Shown here piece after piece: positions 36,640 to 50,941 of a stretch of DNA of 64,000 bases. Positions within the stretch are counted from its first letter, which is position 1. Every line of letters starts with the position of its first letter. Made by a program: the position numbers and the translations under genes. The notes beneath the pieces were generated by a model. That model ran no database searches, was not told the origin of the DNA, and saw nothing but the letters and a program-made list of their open reading frames with translations. This DNA comes from Vibrio cincinnatiensis (GTDB lineage: Bacteria; Pseudomonadota; Gammaproteobacteria; Enterobacterales; Vibrionaceae): positions 1-64,000 of the forward strand of contig NZ_SGOM01000007.1 of assembly GCF_022113815.1 (NCBI RefSeq). The letters are read 5' to 3'.

Positions 36640-37317
36640 ATGAATTCTCCAATTAATAGACTAGAAACAAAGCTTTGTTATCAATTTAATGATGCGATGC
36701 TGATTGAGTTGGCACTGACTCACCGTAGTGCCAACGGAAAACATAATGAACGTCTTGAGTTTCTGGGCGATTCAATTTTAAGTTTTGTCATTGCTGATGA
36801 GTTGTATCACCGTTTTCCTAAGATTAATGAAGGTGATATGAGCCGTATGCGTGCGACGCTGGTACGTGGTAATACGCTAGCGGAATTAGGCCGAGAGTTT
36901 GGCTTAGGAGATTACTTAAAATTAGGTCCAGGTGAATTGAAAAGCGGTGGTTTCCGTCGTGATTCCATTCTGGCTGATGCCGTAGAAGCTATCATTGGCG
37001 CCATTTATTTAGACAGTGATATCGAGATGGTTCGTACCATCATATTGGGGTGGTACCAAACCCGATTAGATGCAATTAAACCAGGCGTATCACAAAAAGA
37101 TCCGAAAACCCGCTTACAAGAATTCTTGCAGGGAAGAAGAAGTCCACTGCCGCTGTATAATGTGACTAACATTAAAGGTGAAGCACATAACCAAGAGTTT
37201 ACGGTATCGTGCGAAGTAGCGGGGATTGCTAAACCGGTGATCGGGAAAGGCACTAGCCGTCGTAAAGCAGAGCAAGCGGCCGCAGAAATGGCTTTGGAGC
37301 AATTAACTCATGGCTGA
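36640..37317 (+). CDS. rnc: Ribonuclease III
   Basis: A 225-residue double-strand RNA endonuclease. The catalytic signature [14 protein letters not shown] is near residue 37. [21 protein letters not shown] is the second acidic site, and a C-terminal double-stranded RNA-binding domain follows (about residues 155-223). It processes rRNA precursors. It overlaps era by 8 bases, which implies translational coupling, as in E. coli rnc-era-recO. Confidence 0.97.
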   Translation: MNSPINRLETKLCYQFNDAMLIELALTHRSANGKHNERLEFLGDSILSFVIADELYHRFPKINEGDMSRMRATLVRGNTLAELGREFGLGDYLKLGPGELKSGGFRRDSILADAVEAIIGAIYLDSDIEMVRTIILGWYQTRLDAIKPGVSQKDPKTRLQEFLQGRRSPLPLYNVTNIKGEAHNQEFTVSCEVAGIAKPVIGKGTSRRKAEQAAAEMALEQLTHG

Positions 37318-38281
37318 TAATGAATTCGATATCGATGCATATTTTGCGTCTAACGGTGAAGAAGCTGCCCCTTCTTCGCCTGAAAACCAACACTGCGGAT
37401 TTATCGCAATTGTTGGCCGCCCTAATGTGGGTAAGTCGACACTGCTCAATAATATTTTGGGCCAGAAGATCTCCATTACGTCACGTAAACCTCAAACCAC
37501 ACGTCACAGAATTATGGGCGTGGATACCCGCGGTGATTATCAAGCCATTTATGTGGATACACCAGGGTTACATATTGAGGAAAAGCGGGCGATTAACCGT
37601 TTAATGAACCGAGCGGCAAGTAGCTCACTGAGTGATGTTAACTTGGTGCTATTTGTGGTGGAAGGGACACATTGGACGGCTGATGATGAAATGGTGCTGC
37701 ATAAATTACAGCAAGCCAATTTTCCTGTAGTGCTTTGCGTGAATAAAGTCGATAACGTAAAAGATCGCAATGAAGTGATGCTGCACATGCAATCATTATC
37801 CAAATTGATGGAATTTGTTGATGTGGTACCGATTTCGGCTAAGCATGGCAAAAATATTGATGTTCTGCATAAGCATGTTCGTGAGCATCTACCTAAAGCG
37901 GTGCATCACTTTCCTGAAGAGTATGTTACGGATCGTTCTCAGCGCTTTATGGCATCCGAAATCATTCGTGAAAAACTGATGCGTTTTACTGGGGAAGAAT
38001 TGCCTTACTCTGTTACGGTGGAAATTGAACGGTTTGATTACAACCCAGAAACGGATGGTTTTCATATCAATGCGTTAATTCTCGTTGAGCGTATTGGTCA
38101 AAAGAAAATGGTGATCGGTAAAAACGGTGAGAAAATTAAAACGATCGGCCGAGAAGCTCGGTTAGACATGGAAGAATTATTTGGCCGAAAAGTTTATCTG
38201 GAAACCTGGGTTAAAGTGAAGTCTGGCTGGGCTGATGATGAGCGAGCCTTACGCTCATTAGGCTATATTGATGATCTTTAA
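37310..38281 (+). CDS. era: GTPase Era
   Basis: A 323-residue GTPase of 30S maturation. The G1 motif [14 protein letters not shown] lies near residue 35, YVDTPGLH is G3 and NKVD is G4. The KH domain (about residues 230-310) includes [14 protein letters not shown]. The N-terminus has an acidic extension of about 20 residues before the G domain. It overlaps rnc by 8 bases. Confidence 0.97.
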   Translation: MADNEFDIDAYFASNGEEAAPSSPENQHCGFIAIVGRPNVGKSTLLNNILGQKISITSRKPQTTRHRIMGVDTRGDYQAIYVDTPGLHIEEKRAINRLMNRAASSSLSDVNLVLFVVEGTHWTADDEMVLHKLQQANFPVVLCVNKVDNVKDRNEVMLHMQSLSKLMEFVDVVPISAKHGKNIDVLHKHVREHLPKAVHHFPEEYVTDRSQRFMASEIIREKLMRFTGEELPYSVTVEIERFDYNPETDGFHINALILVERIGQKKMVIGKNGEKIKTIGREARLDMEELFGRKVYLETWVKVKSGWADDERALRSLGYIDDL

Positions 38282-38331
38282 CGATAAATCCATGATTCAC
38301 GGATAAATTATTGCTGATTTTAGGGGGCGCT

Positions 38332-39057
38332 ATGCTTGATGGTTTTCAGCGTTGCTTTGTCTTACATCGCCGCCCCTACAGTGAATCTAGCTTAATTTTA
38401 GATATTTTTAGTGAAGAATTTGGCCGTTTGACCCTAATGGCAAAAGGGGCAAGAGGAAAACGCTCAAACTTGAAAGGCGCACTACAACCTTTCACGCCAC
38501 TACTTTTGAAATGGTCAGGCAAAAGCGCGATGAAAACCTTGCGCCAAGCTGAGCCTATTAGTTTGGGGCTTCCTCTTAATGGTATTAATCTTTATTCTGC
38601 ATTGTATGTCAATGAGTTGATTGGGCGTATTCTTGCGCCTGAAGTTCCCTGTCCTGGTCTGTTTCACGATTATCTTTTTGCACTAACGGAATTGGCACAA
38701 AATCTCAATCCAGAGCCGGCATTACGCCGCTTTGAATTAGCTTTACTGGCATCGATGGGGTATGGGGTGGATTTTTTGCATTGTGCAGGAACAGGGGAGC
38801 CCGTTGATCCCACGATGACTTATCGTTATCGGGAACAGAAAGGGTTTATTGCATCGGTTCGGCAAGATAATTTAACCTTTTATGGTGATGAATTGATCGC
38901 CATTAGCGAACGTCGCTTTACCACTAAAGCACAATTACAAGCTGCCAAGCGCTTTACACGCATTGCGTTAAAGCCGTACCTTGGTGGAAAACCGTTAAAA
39001 AGCCGGGAGCTATTCCGGCAAACAACGCTATCTAGAGCACGGAGTATAGGAACATGA
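38332..39057 (+). CDS. recO: DNA repair protein RecO
   Basis: A 241-residue protein of RecFOR gap repair, which loads RecA. The N-terminal OB-fold runs [16 protein letters not shown], then [15 protein letters not shown] chose the ATG at 38332 (MLDGFQRC), with GGGGG 6 bases upstream, over a TTG seven codons earlier. Length is close to E. coli RecO (242). It overlaps pdxJ by 4 bases. Confidence 0.96.
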   Translation: MLDGFQRCFVLHRRPYSESSLILDIFSEEFGRLTLMAKGARGKRSNLKGALQPFTPLLLKWSGKSAMKTLRQAEPISLGLPLNGINLYSALYVNELIGRILAPEVPCPGLFHDYLFALTELAQNLNPEPALRRFELALLASMGYGVDFLHCAGTGEPVDPTMTYRYREQKGFIASVRQDNLTFYGDELIAISERRFTTKAQLQAAKRFTRIALKPYLGGKPLKSRELFRQTTLSRARSIGT

Positions 39058-39785
39058 GCTCAATTCTTTTAGGTGTTAATATCGACCATGTCGCCACATT
39101 ACGTAATGCCCGTGGTACCCGTTATCCCGATCCTGTTCATGCGGCTGAAATTGCAGAACGAGCGGGCGCTGATGGCATCACGATTCACCTGCGAGAAGAT
39201 CGTCGCCATATTCAAGATCGTGATGTGCGTATTTTACGTGAAACGATCCAAACGCGTATGAATTTAGAAATGGCCGTCACGGATGAGATGGTAGAAATTG
39301 CGTTGCAAACAAAACCTGAATTTGTTTGTTTAGTTCCAGAAAAGCGTGAGGAATTAACGACAGAAGGCGGTTTAGATGTGGTTGGCCAACTTCCTAAGAT
39401 CAAAGCGGCGACTGAAAAATTGACCGCTGCAGGGATTAAAGTCTCCCTCTTTATTGATGCAGATAAAGAACAGATTGATGCTGCTAAAGCATGTGGAGCT
39501 CCTTTTATTGAGCTGCATACGGGGCATTATGCTGATGCAACTTGTGATGATGAGCAACAGAGTGAACTGAAAAAAGTCGCGGCCGCCGCTGCTTATGCTG
39601 ATGATCAAGGGATCACCGTTAATGCTGGCCATGGTCTGACTTATCATAATGTTGCCGCCATTGCTGCTATTCCTGAAATTTACGAATTAAATATTGGTCA
39701 CGCTATTATTGGTCGGGCTGTATTTGATGGTTTAGAGAAAGCGGTGGCAGAGATGAGAGCCATTATGCAATCAGCTCGTCAATAG
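39054..39785 (+). CDS. pdxJ: Pyridoxine 5'-phosphate synthase
   Basis: A 243-residue TIM-barrel enzyme that makes pyridoxine 5'-phosphate from deoxyxylulose 5-phosphate and 3-amino-2-oxopropyl phosphate. [17 protein letters not shown] is the N-terminal signature, and [16 protein letters not shown] follows. It overlaps recO by 4 bases and precedes acpS by 8, as in E. coli. Confidence 0.98.
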   Translation: MSSILLGVNIDHVATLRNARGTRYPDPVHAAEIAERAGADGITIHLREDRRHIQDRDVRILRETIQTRMNLEMAVTDEMVEIALQTKPEFVCLVPEKREELTTEGGLDVVGQLPKIKAATEKLTAAGIKVSLFIDADKEQIDAAKACGAPFIELHTGHYADATCDDEQQSELKKVAAAAAYADDQGITVNAGHGLTYHNVAAIAAIPEIYELNIGHAIIGRAVFDGLEKAVAEMRAIMQSARQ

Positions 39786-39793
39786 GAGACAAG

Positions 39794-40180
39794 ATGGCGA
39801 TCGTCGGGCTGGGGACGGATATTACGGAAATTGTTCGAATAGAAAAGGCATTGTCACGCAGTGGTGATGCCTTCGCTGCGCGTATCTTAACGCCAGAAGA
39901 GTTAGTCATATTTCATTCGTTAAAGCAAAAAGCCCGTTACTTAGCCAAACGTTTTGCTGCTAAAGAAGCGGCCTCTAAAGCTTTGGGTACGGGTATTGCT
40001 CACGGAGTCAGTTTTCAGGACTTCCAAGTTAGCAATGATGTTAATGGAAAACCGTTATTGATACTGAGCGGGAAAGCGGCTGAATTTGCTACTGCCGCTC
40101 AGATTACTGCAACCCACCTTTCTTTGTCTGATGAGCGTCATTACGCTTTGGCTACGGTTATTTTTGAATCCTGTGCTTAA
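39794..40180 (+). CDS. acpS: Holo-acyl-carrier-protein synthase
   Basis: A 128-residue phosphopantetheinyl transferase that activates acyl carrier protein. [17 protein letters not shown] and the [16 protein letters not shown] motif are present. It is the last gene of the lepA-to-acpS series. Its TAA stop (40178-40180) shares bases with the stop of the convergent barA (40177-40179). No terminator lies between them. Confidence 0.97.
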   Translation: MAIVGLGTDITEIVRIEKALSRSGDAFAARILTPEELVIFHSLKQKARYLAKRFAAKEAASKALGTGIAHGVSFQDFQVSNDVNGKPLLILSGKAAEFATAAQITATHLSLSDERHYALATVIFESCA

Positions 40181-42966
40181 GGCGATTTTGGGGGCTGAAT
40201 ATATGCTTTGGCTCCCGCTAGCACTTTATTCATCTCATCTTGTAATTCAAACAATTCAGGTTCTACATCACAAATAGCACTACCGGAACGCAGCATTTGC
40301 TCCAGCGATGCACAGACCGCTTTGAGTGACGGTACACCACTGTATGAACAGCTCCCATGCAGTTTATGAATATGGTGCAGTAAGTCCTCAATCGGGTATG
40401 ACGCTTCTTCTAAGGCTTGCTCGACCACTTGAGCAACCTCTGGAATATAGTCAACCAAAAGCGTCAGCATTTCTTGTGCAAGATCGGCTTTTCCTGCCGC
40501 TTGTTTTAAAGCAAGGTCCCAGTCGATTACTGGTTTGATCTCCGTTGAGGAAACCTCGAGTTTTGGTGGAAGCATCACCGTCGATAGGGGGCGTGTTTCT
40601 AATCTATCGGTCGCATTTTGTGGGCTCCAATGGAGGAGCACTTGCTGTAAAACATGTTCCTCAATCGGCTTGGTAAGATAATCATCCATCCCTGCTTTTA
40701 ACAAGCGATCCCGCTCTCCAAGCATGGCATGAGCGGTTACCGCAATAACAGGCGTTTGGGTATTGAGCGGTAACTGCTTGATCGCATGACAAGCGGTAAC
40801 ACCATCCATATGAGGCATTTGAATATCCATCAAAATAATATCAAATTGATGTAATTTGGCTTGCTCTACCGCAGCAGAACCGTCGGAACAAGCGATCACC
40901 TGTTCAACGCGTTCTTGCAGTAAAGCGGTGATCAGCTTCAGGTTGGCAGGGTTATCATCTACCGCCATGACAGTCAGTGGTAGCTTGTCTTGATAAGTTA
41001 CCGGTTCAATCATTTCTACCGTTTGAGGTTGATGAGCGATCAAAATTTGCAGTAATTTTTTACGAGACAAAGGTTTTGTCATGCACTGAACGGGATAGGT
41101 TTTCATCAGTTGGTCTGCTAAGGCAAGTTCAGTACTCGGTATTCCAATAATCACATGTGGAGCAAGTGTGATTGCTCGCTCGATCCATTGCTCAACCTGA
41201 GAGGCGTCCGTCTCTTTATTCGGGGATAAGTTGAGTAGAACATAATCGTAATGGTCAGACTCCTCTGGAATCGCGGAGTGGTATGTGACCACTAATCCTG
41301 CTTGAACCAGTTGTTGCTGGACAATCGAAGCGGCTTGCATATTCGGTTCGATCAAGAGTAGCTGTTTTTGATCCAATACTTGAGGATCAATACGGTCGCT
41401 AATCGGCAGTTCGGTAGCGTGTAAGCGTAGCGTAAACCAGAAGGTCGATCCTTGGTGGAGTCGGCTGGTTAAACTGATTTCTCCCCCCATCTGACTGACC
41501 AGTTTTTGGGTGATGACTAACCCTAATCCAGTTCCGCCATAACGACGAGAAATGCTGGCATCCGCTTGACTAAAGGCTTGGAAGAGCTGAGCTTGTTGAC
41601 GCTCTGAAATACCGATTCCGGTATCTCGTACCATAAATTGAAGCTCGACACTGTCGTCTCGTTGTGCTCGCATCTCAACGCTAATATCAATGTTTCCCCG
41701 CTCAGTAAACTTGATGGAGTTACCGACGAGGTTGGTTAATACTTGCTGAATACGAAGTGGGTCTCCAACCAGACCTACCGGAATTTTCGGGTCTACTTTT
41801 AGGGTGATTTCTAACCCTTTTTCATGGGCGCTGGTGGCTTGGAGGTTAACGACCTCTTCGAGCGTTTCTTGGAATTCAAATGGAATATTTTCCAAGGCGA
41901 GCTTACCGGCTTCGAGTTTAGAAAAATCAAGAATGTCATTAATGATGGTTAATAAGTTATTTGCTGATTTTTCAATTGTTTGAAGGTAGTCAGCTTGGCT
42001 GTTCGTTAACTGAGTTTTGAGCATTTGACGTGTAAAGCCGATCACACCATTGAGCGGTGTTCGTAGCTCATGCGACATATTGGCTAAGAATTCAGACTTA
42101 ATTCTGGCGGCTTCTTGGGCTCGTTTTTTGGCAATATCTAACTCAATGTTTTGAATTTCCAATTGCTCAAGTGTTTCACGCAGATCGGAAGTGGCTTGGT
42201 CGATACTGTGTTGCATTTCGACATGATACTCAGAAAGGGAGACGGCCATGGCATTGATGCCTTTTTTCAGAGCATCTAACTCACCGTGCATTTTTCCTTC
42301 AATTCGTACATCTAAGTGGCCTCGACGAATGCGATCCACCATATTTTTCATGTGGGTGATTGGGCGTGTTACATCATGCATCAATCGAAAAGCAAAAACA
42401 CCGGAAAGCGTTAGCCCCATCACTAACACCAAGCAGGCTGAAAAGATTTCCTGATATTGTTGTAGGCGCAAGGAAGAGAGGTCCAACTCTACCGCGATAT
42501 AACCCAATGCCGGAGTCGTACGAGCACTGAGGTTGTCTTCAATTAAGCGCGTTTCTGATAAAATAGGCGTACGTAAAATCAGCGTATTGTCATAGAGTTG
42601 TGAGCTGCCCAAAACCGGAATCGGTTGATCTTTGGGGTACATTAACACTTCAAAATTGGGATGAAAGTTCGAAGTGACGAACAATTCATGGCGTGCATCA
42701 AAAACTGCAATACTGCGAACAAATTTAGAGTGTTTCCGATGGGCGTAACTGATGATTCGACGAACCGATTCACGACTTTGATTTTTTAAAGCCTCTTCAC
42801 TGGCTATGGCAAGGGGCTCAATAATACTTGCCCCTGAATTGATCACTTGAATTTCCAAATCGTGATAGCGGTTAAAAGAGAATAAGGCGCTAAGCAATAA
42901 CCCAATAATCAAGGTTGGAGCTAAAGTTAGAGTAATAACACGCGCACGTAAGCCATATTTGGTCAT
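40177..42966 (-). CDS. barA: Hybrid sensor histidine kinase BarA (VarS-type)
   Basis: A 929-residue kinase, the VarS of vibrios. Two membrane helices (about residues 10-30 and 165-190) flank a periplasmic sensor. HAMP (about 190-245), a dimerisation domain with phosphoacceptor His299 ([13 protein letters not shown]) and the ATPase domain follow. The next receiver (about 530-640) lacks the usual aspartate. The second receiver carries D714 (ILMDIQMP), and the C-terminal Hpt domain has H870 ([10 protein letters not shown]). With UvrY/VarA it drives the csr sRNAs. It is divergent from rlmD. Confidence 0.96.
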   Translation of the reverse strand: MTKYGLRARVITLTLAPTLIIGLLLSALFSFNRYHDLEIQVINSGASIIEPLAIASEEALKNQSRESVRRIISYAHRKHSKFVRSIAVFDARHELFVTSNFHPNFEVLMYPKDQPIPVLGSSQLYDNTLILRTPILSETRLIEDNLSARTTPALGYIAVELDLSSLRLQQYQEIFSACLVLVMGLTLSGVFAFRLMHDVTRPITHMKNMVDRIRRGHLDVRIEGKMHGELDALKKGINAMAVSLSEYHVEMQHSIDQATSDLRETLEQLEIQNIELDIAKKRAQEAARIKSEFLANMSHELRTPLNGVIGFTRQMLKTQLTNSQADYLQTIEKSANNLLTIINDILDFSKLEAGKLALENIPFEFQETLEEVVNLQATSAHEKGLEITLKVDPKIPVGLVGDPLRIQQVLTNLVGNSIKFTERGNIDISVEMRAQRDDSVELQFMVRDTGIGISERQQAQLFQAFSQADASISRRYGGTGLGLVITQKLVSQMGGEISLTSRLHQGSTFWFTLRLHATELPISDRIDPQVLDQKQLLLIEPNMQAASIVQQQLVQAGLVVTYHSAIPEESDHYDYVLLNLSPNKETDASQVEQWIERAITLAPHVIIGIPSTELALADQLMKTYPVQCMTKPLSRKKLLQILIAHQPQTVEMIEPVTYQDKLPLTVMAVDDNPANLKLITALLQERVEQVIACSDGSAAVEQAKLHQFDIILMDIQMPHMDGVTACHAIKQLPLNTQTPVIAVTAHAMLGERDRLLKAGMDDYLTKPIEEHVLQQVLLHWSPQNATDRLETRPLSTVMLPPKLEVSSTEIKPVIDWDLALKQAAGKADLAQEMLTLLVDYIPEVAQVVEQALEEASYPIEDLLHHIHKLHGSCSYSGVPSLKAVCASLEQMLRSGSAICDVEPELFELQDEMNKVLAGAKAYIQPPKSP

Positions 42967-43140
42967 TATTGTCTAAACATCGTGGTGTGGATATGGGAAA
43001 ATAACCCGCATCGAGTGTTGCAAAGCTATTCAATGAGCGGATAGCTTAATGCAATAACCCCGCTCTCGACAATCTTCCCCGTGCAGAATAGTGACGCTCG
43101 GGCAAAAAACCTTTTTATTCATCACAGTTAGGCACAGAGC

Positions 43141-44463
43141 ATGGCACGTTTTTTTCAACCTAAGAAGAATACTTCACTTTCATCGAAACATCAGTCGGTG
43201 AGTGTTATCAAACTCGATCATCTCGGTGCCGGTATCGCTTATCAGCAAGGAAAACCGATTTTTATCGATGGTGCCTTGCCGGGTGAAGAGGTTGTGATTC
43301 AATTAACGGAAAGTAAGAGTAAGTTTGCCAGAGCAAAATTGATTAAAGTCCTACAGGCGAGCTCTGAGCGCGTTACACCGTTTTGTGCGTATTATCAGCA
43401 GTGTGGTGGGTGTGATTTACAGCACCTTAACCATACTGCGCAAGTGGCCCATAAACAGCAGACGCTTTCTCAGCTCATGAGTAAGTTTGCCAATCAGCAA
43501 CTCGGCCTGTCAGAGCCGATTTGTGGGAAGAAAAAAGGCTATCGTCGCCGAGTGCGTTTAAGCCTGTTATGGGATAAAAAAACACAACAACTTCAATTTG
43601 GCTTTCGCCGTAAGCAGAGCAAGCAAATTGTTACCGTGACCGATTGCCCCGTTCTTGAACCGAGCCTTAATGCTCTATTGCCTCTGCTTAAAAAACAGCT
43701 AACTGCTTTGAGTCAGCCTCACCAACTGGGCCACGTTGAGCTGGTGAAAGGTGAAAATACGATTGCGCTTATGCTTCGCCATCTAGCTCCACTAAGCCAA
43801 GTGGATCAACAGCAATTACTGGCCTTTGCCGCAGAGCATCAGCTTTCTCTGTATTTACAACCCACAACAGAGCAGGTTGATCATCGGTATGGTGAACATC
43901 CAAACTATCAAGAAGCAGGGGCCTCTATTTCTTTTTTACCGAGCCACTTCATTCAGGTTAATCAATCCGTTAATCGGCAGATGGTAGAACAAGCCATTAC
44001 CTGGTTGGATGTTCAAAGTGATGATCGAGTGCTAGATTTATTCTGTGGTTTGGGTAATTTTAGTTTACCTATCGCCCAATCGGCTTACTCAGTGGTCGGC
44101 ATTGAAGGTGTGGATGAGATGGTTGAGTGGGCAAAATATAATGCAGAGTTGAACCAGATCAAGACGGCAACCTTTTACCAAGCGAATTTGGAACAAGATA
44201 TGACCAGCCAGGCGTGGGCTGCCGCAAAATTTGATAAAATCTTGCTTGACCCTGCTCGAGCAGGGGCGGCAGGGGTGATAGATCACGTCGCAAGGCTTGG
44301 TGCTGAGCGTGTGGTGTATGTTTCATGTAACCCAGCGACGCTGGCACGAGATAGTCACAGTTTACTGAGTCAGGGATACCAGTTGGCTAAATTGACCATG
44401 CTTGATATGTTTCCACATACCAGCCACTTGGAGTCTATGGCTCTGTTTGTAAAAAATCGGTAA
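43141..44463 (+). CDS. rlmD: 23S rRNA (uracil-1939-C5)-methyltransferase RlmD
   Basis: A 440-residue SAM enzyme. A TRAM domain at the N-terminus (about residues 18-75) is followed by a four-cysteine iron-sulfur site ([10 protein letters not shown], and DCPVLEP further on). The SAM motif [15 protein letters not shown] and the catalytic-cysteine motif [10 protein letters not shown] follow. It lies between divergent barA and relA, as in E. coli. Confidence 0.96.
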   Translation: MARFFQPKKNTSLSSKHQSVSVIKLDHLGAGIAYQQGKPIFIDGALPGEEVVIQLTESKSKFARAKLIKVLQASSERVTPFCAYYQQCGGCDLQHLNHTAQVAHKQQTLSQLMSKFANQQLGLSEPICGKKKGYRRRVRLSLLWDKKTQQLQFGFRRKQSKQIVTVTDCPVLEPSLNALLPLLKKQLTALSQPHQLGHVELVKGENTIALMLRHLAPLSQVDQQQLLAFAAEHQLSLYLQPTTEQVDHRYGEHPNYQEAGASISFLPSHFIQVNQSVNRQMVEQAITWLDVQSDDRVLDLFCGLGNFSLPIAQSAYSVVGIEGVDEMVEWAKYNAELNQIKTATFYQANLEQDMTSQAWAAAKFDKILLDPARAGAAGVIDHVARLGAERVVYVSCNPATLARDSHSLLSQGYQLAKLTMLDMFPHTSHLESMALFVKNR

Positions 44464-44527
44464 GCGGCCGAACTTTCAAATGTGAAAGTCAGTCGAAACC
44501 ATAAATTATAACAATTAGGACACCCCT

Positions 44528-46747
44528 ATGGTTGCGGTACGTAGCGCACACTTAAACCCAGACGAACAGTTTGAGCTAGAAAAATGGATTGCTAGTTTAC
44601 AGCAAGAAGCCAAAACAGCGGCAAGGCTCAGCGAAGTCTATCGCCAATGTGAGCAATTACTTGAAGGTCATTCTCAAGGCTCGCTACTGTTATGGCGAGG
44701 ACGGGAGATGATCGAAATATTGATCACCTTGTCGATGGATAGACCCACGTTAGTGGCGGCTCTTCTTTTCCCAATAGCAACCAGTGGTTTGCTTGATAAT
44801 GAAGAACTGGAAGAGTGCTATGGAAAAGAGATAGTTAAATTAATCCATGGTGTTGAAGAGATGGCCGCCATCGGACAGCTCAACGTGACCATGCGTGGTA
44901 GTGAAGCTTCGGCGCAAGTGGATAATGTGCGGCGAATGTTATTAGCCATGGTTGATGATTTCCGCTGCGTGGTGATCAAGCTGGCTGAACGCATTTGTAA
45001 TTTGCGGGAAGTGAAAGATCAGCCCGACGAAGTGCGCCGTATTGCCGCAAAAGAGTGTGCCAATATTTATGCCCCCTTAGCCAACCGCCTTGGAATTGGT
45101 CAGCTTAAATGGGAAATTGAAGATTACGCATTTCGTTACCAACAGCCGGATACTTACAAGCAGATCGCCAAGCAACTCTCTGAGCGAAGAATTGTTCGTG
45201 AGCAGTACATCCGAGACTTTGTCGATGATCTACGCCAAGAGATGAAAACATCCAGCATCAATGCAGAGGTGAGTGGGCGTCCCAAACACATCTACAGTAT
45301 CTGGCGCAAAATGCAGAAGAAAAACCTAGCTTTTGATGAATTGTTTGATGTACGCGCGGTACGAATCATTGCGGATAAACTGCAAGACTGCTACGCCGCA
45401 TTGGGGATAGTGCACACGAAATATAAGCATCTTCCCAGTGAATTTGATGATTATGTGGCGAACCCTAAACCCAATGGTTATCAATCTATTCACACGGTGA
45501 TTTTAGGCCCAGAAGGGAAAACGATAGAGATCCAGATCCGCACCAAGCAGATGCATGAAGAATCGGAGCTGGGGGTGGCTGCGCATTGGAAGTACAAAGA
45601 AGGCAGCAGTGCTGGACGAAGTGGGTACGACGAAAAAATCACCTGGCTACGTAAGCTCTTGGATTGGCAAGAAGAAATGTCCGACTCTGGTGAAATGTTG
45701 GATGAATTGCGCAGCCAAGTGTTTGATGATCGCGTTTATGCCTTTACACCGCGTGGTGATGTGGTGGATTTACCGATGGGCGCTACACCGCTTGATTTCG
45801 CCTACCATATTCACTCGGAAGTAGGGCATCGCTGCATTGGCGCTAAAGTGGGTGGGCGTATCGTGCCGTTTACTCATAAATTACATATGGGCGATCAGGT
45901 TGAAATTATTACTGCCAAAGAGCCAAACCCTTCGCGTGACTGGTTAAACCCATCACTGGGTTTTGTTCACTCTGGACGGGCCCGGGCAAAAATCAATGCT
46001 TGGTTCCGCAAACAAAGCCGAGAAAAGAACTTAGAAGCTGGGCGAGAAATCTTAGAAAACGAGTTGGCTAAAATTGGCGCCACCTTAAAAGATGCTGAGG
46101 TTTATGCGCTTAAACGTTTTAACGTGAATAGTGCTGATGAAATGTATGTTGGGGTAGGCAGCGGTGATTTACGGATTAACCAAATCGTCAACCACATCAA
46201 TGCACTGGTCAACAAACCGACCGCTGAAGAAGAAGATAAACTGGCCCTTGAAAAACTGGTGGGAGAAACCAAACCAGCCGTAAGTAGCCCAACGCATAAA
46301 GATGCAGTGGTGGTCGAAGGGGTGGATAATCTGATGACGCATTTGGCGCGTTGTTGTCAGCCGATTCCCGGTGATGAAATTCGCGGCTACATTACCCAAG
46401 GGCGCGGAATTTCAGTTCATCGCAGCGATTGTGAGCAGCTCGAAGAGCTGAGTCACCATGCTCCTGAGCGAATCATTGATACTGTTTGGGGGCGGGGTTT
46501 TGTCGGAACTTACCGCTTAACGCTACGGGTAGAAGCCATGGAACGAGGTGGGTTACTCAAAGACATCACGACATTACTGGCGAATGAAAAAATCAAAATA
46601 ACCAGTATGAAAAGTCGCAGTGACTATAAGCGGCAGCTCTCCATTATGGACTTTGAACTGGAGCTCAACAATGTTGAGGTTCTACAACGTATTTGTAAAC
46701 GGATTGAACAAATTAAAGATGTGATGCTGGTTAAGCGGTTAGGTTAA
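44528..46747 (+). CDS. relA: GTP pyrophosphokinase RelA
   Basis: A 739-residue (p)ppGpp synthetase of the stringent response. The N-terminal hydrolase-like domain lacks the HD catalytic motif (LLFPIATSG instead). The synthetase has EFDDYVANPKPNGYQS, the EXDD form typical of monofunctional RelA. TGS (about residues 405-465) and ACT domains follow. It should be activated by uncharged tRNA on ribosomes. A strong terminator separates it from mazG. The mazEF toxin-antitoxin pair found here in E. coli is absent. Confidence 0.97.
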   Translation: MVAVRSAHLNPDEQFELEKWIASLQQEAKTAARLSEVYRQCEQLLEGHSQGSLLLWRGREMIEILITLSMDRPTLVAALLFPIATSGLLDNEELEECYGKEIVKLIHGVEEMAAIGQLNVTMRGSEASAQVDNVRRMLLAMVDDFRCVVIKLAERICNLREVKDQPDEVRRIAAKECANIYAPLANRLGIGQLKWEIEDYAFRYQQPDTYKQIAKQLSERRIVREQYIRDFVDDLRQEMKTSSINAEVSGRPKHIYSIWRKMQKKNLAFDELFDVRAVRIIADKLQDCYAALGIVHTKYKHLPSEFDDYVANPKPNGYQSIHTVILGPEGKTIEIQIRTKQMHEESELGVAAHWKYKEGSSAGRSGYDEKITWLRKLLDWQEEMSDSGEMLDELRSQVFDDRVYAFTPRGDVVDLPMGATPLDFAYHIHSEVGHRCIGAKVGGRIVPFTHKLHMGDQVEIITAKEPNPSRDWLNPSLGFVHSGRARAKINAWFRKQSREKNLEAGREILENELAKIGATLKDAEVYALKRFNVNSADEMYVGVGSGDLRINQIVNHINALVNKPTAEEEDKLALEKLVGETKPAVSSPTHKDAVVVEGVDNLMTHLARCCQPIPGDEIRGYITQGRGISVHRSDCEQLEELSHHAPERIIDTVWGRGFVGTYRLTLRVEAMERGGLLKDITTLLANEKIKITSMKSRSDYKRQLSIMDFELELNNVEVLQRICKRIEQIKDVMLVKRLG

Positions 46748-46762
46748 TAGAGCATCGTTTAT

Positions 46763-46797
46763 AACGAGGCAAGAACATGGGTTCTGCCTCGTTTTTT
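46763..46797 (+). terminator. Terminator of relA
   Basis: AACGAGGCA pairs with TGCCTCGTT, with an inner GAAC/GTTC pair around ATGG, followed by six T. It lies 15 bases after relA and ends 14 bases before the mazG start. Confidence 0.92.
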
Positions 46798-46810
46798 ATT
46801 GAGAGGTAAC

Positions 46811-47653
46811 ATGGCGCACCCTATTTTACAGCTTGAACAGATCATGAATCAGTTACGTGACCCAGAGCATGGTTGCCCATGGGATCTTAAACAAACCTTT
46901 GCCAGCATAGTGCCACACACTATTGAAGAAACTTATGAAGTAGTGGAGGCCATTGCTCATCAAGATTGGTCAAACCTGCGAGAAGAGCTGGGCGATCTTC
47001 TTTTTCAAGTGATTTTTTATAGTCAACTGGCGAAAGAACAAGGTTTATTTGATTTTTCCGAGGTCGTTGAAACGGTGAATGAGAAGCTAATTCGTCGTCA
47101 TCCTCATGTTTTTTCGGATGTTCAGGTATCAGATCAAGCGCAGCTTGAGGCTAATTGGGAAGCAGAAAAAGCCAAAGAAAAACACCAAGCAGGCAAAGAT
47201 GAACAAAGTATTCTAGACTCAATACCACAAGCGCTTCCCGCTTTAATGCGAGCCAACAAAATCCAGAAAAAATGTGCGAAATATGGGTTTGATTGGGACA
47301 CATTGGGCCCGGTCGCAGAGAAAGTTCAGGAAGAGTTAGCTGAAGTGATGGAAGAAGCGCTTCAGGTTGAAATTAATGAACAAAAAGTGGAAGAAGAGCT
47401 AGGCGATCTGTTGTTTGCCACGGTCAATTTAGTGCGTCACTTAGGGAAAGATCCGGAAGTGGCGTTAATGAAGGCCAATCAAAAGTTTGTGCGCCGTTTC
47501 CAAGGGGTGGAACAATTGGCGCAGACATATCATCAACCCTTAACGGATTTTTCATTAGCCGAACTTGATGCTATGTGGGAGCAAGTCAAACAGGAAGAAA
47601 AAGAGGCAATAGCGCCTTTTTTAAGTAAAAACAGCAATAAAAAGCACGATTGA
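46811..47653 (+). CDS. mazG: Nucleoside triphosphate pyrophosphohydrolase MazG
   Basis: A 280-residue enzyme with two MazG domains. The acidic metal-binding helices are [14 protein letters not shown] in the first and [19 protein letters not shown] in the second. It hydrolyses NTPs and dNTPs to the monophosphate and pyrophosphate; in E. coli it also affects ppGpp levels. I chose the ATG at 46811 ([10 protein letters not shown]) with GAGAGG 5 bases upstream; a TTG four codons earlier lies in the relA terminator. Confidence 0.95.
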   Translation: MAHPILQLEQIMNQLRDPEHGCPWDLKQTFASIVPHTIEETYEVVEAIAHQDWSNLREELGDLLFQVIFYSQLAKEQGLFDFSEVVETVNEKLIRRHPHVFSDVQVSDQAQLEANWEAEKAKEKHQAGKDEQSILDSIPQALPALMRANKIQKKCAKYGFDWDTLGPVAEKVQEELAEVMEEALQVEINEQKVEEELGDLLFATVNLVRHLGKDPEVALMKANQKFVRRFQGVEQLAQTYHQPLTDFSLAELDAMWEQVKQEEKEAIAPFLSKNSNKKHD

Positions 47654-47740
47654 ATAGAGAAAATAAGCCGAGTTCAATCTGTTTGATTTGAAGCAAAAAA
47701 TAAAAAACTGAGTGTGATAGATTTCACGTTGTGGCGATAA

Positions 47741-49450
<1,710 letters not shown>

Positions 49451-49458
49451 AAGGATAT

Positions 49459-49492
49459 GGATAGTGGCGTAAGTTGTGTCACTATCCTTTTA
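49459..49492 (+). terminator. Terminator of pyrG
   Basis: GGATAGTG pairs with CACTATCC around a 13-base loop, followed by TTTTAGTTTT. It lies 8 bases after pyrG and 35 before eno, so eno probably has its own promoter or relies on readthrough. Confidence 0.8.
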
Positions 49493-49515
49493 GTTTTGAC
49501 ATTTAAATTCAATGA

Positions 49516-50829
<1,314 letters not shown>

Positions 50830-50862
50830 TTTCTATTGAAATAGCTTAGTTTTGTTATCGCT

Positions 50863-50893
50863 AAACGCCCTGCCGCAATGCAGGGCGTTTTTT
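50863..50893 (+). terminator. Terminator of eno
   Basis: AAACGCCCTG pairs with CAGGGCGTTT, with a further GC pair inside, followed by TTTTATAGG. It lies between the convergent eno and cca. Confidence 0.93.
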
Positions 50894-50941
50894 ATAGGGC
50901 TGACAATCTTTTTATGATATGGGCTGATTTGATAAAAACCA

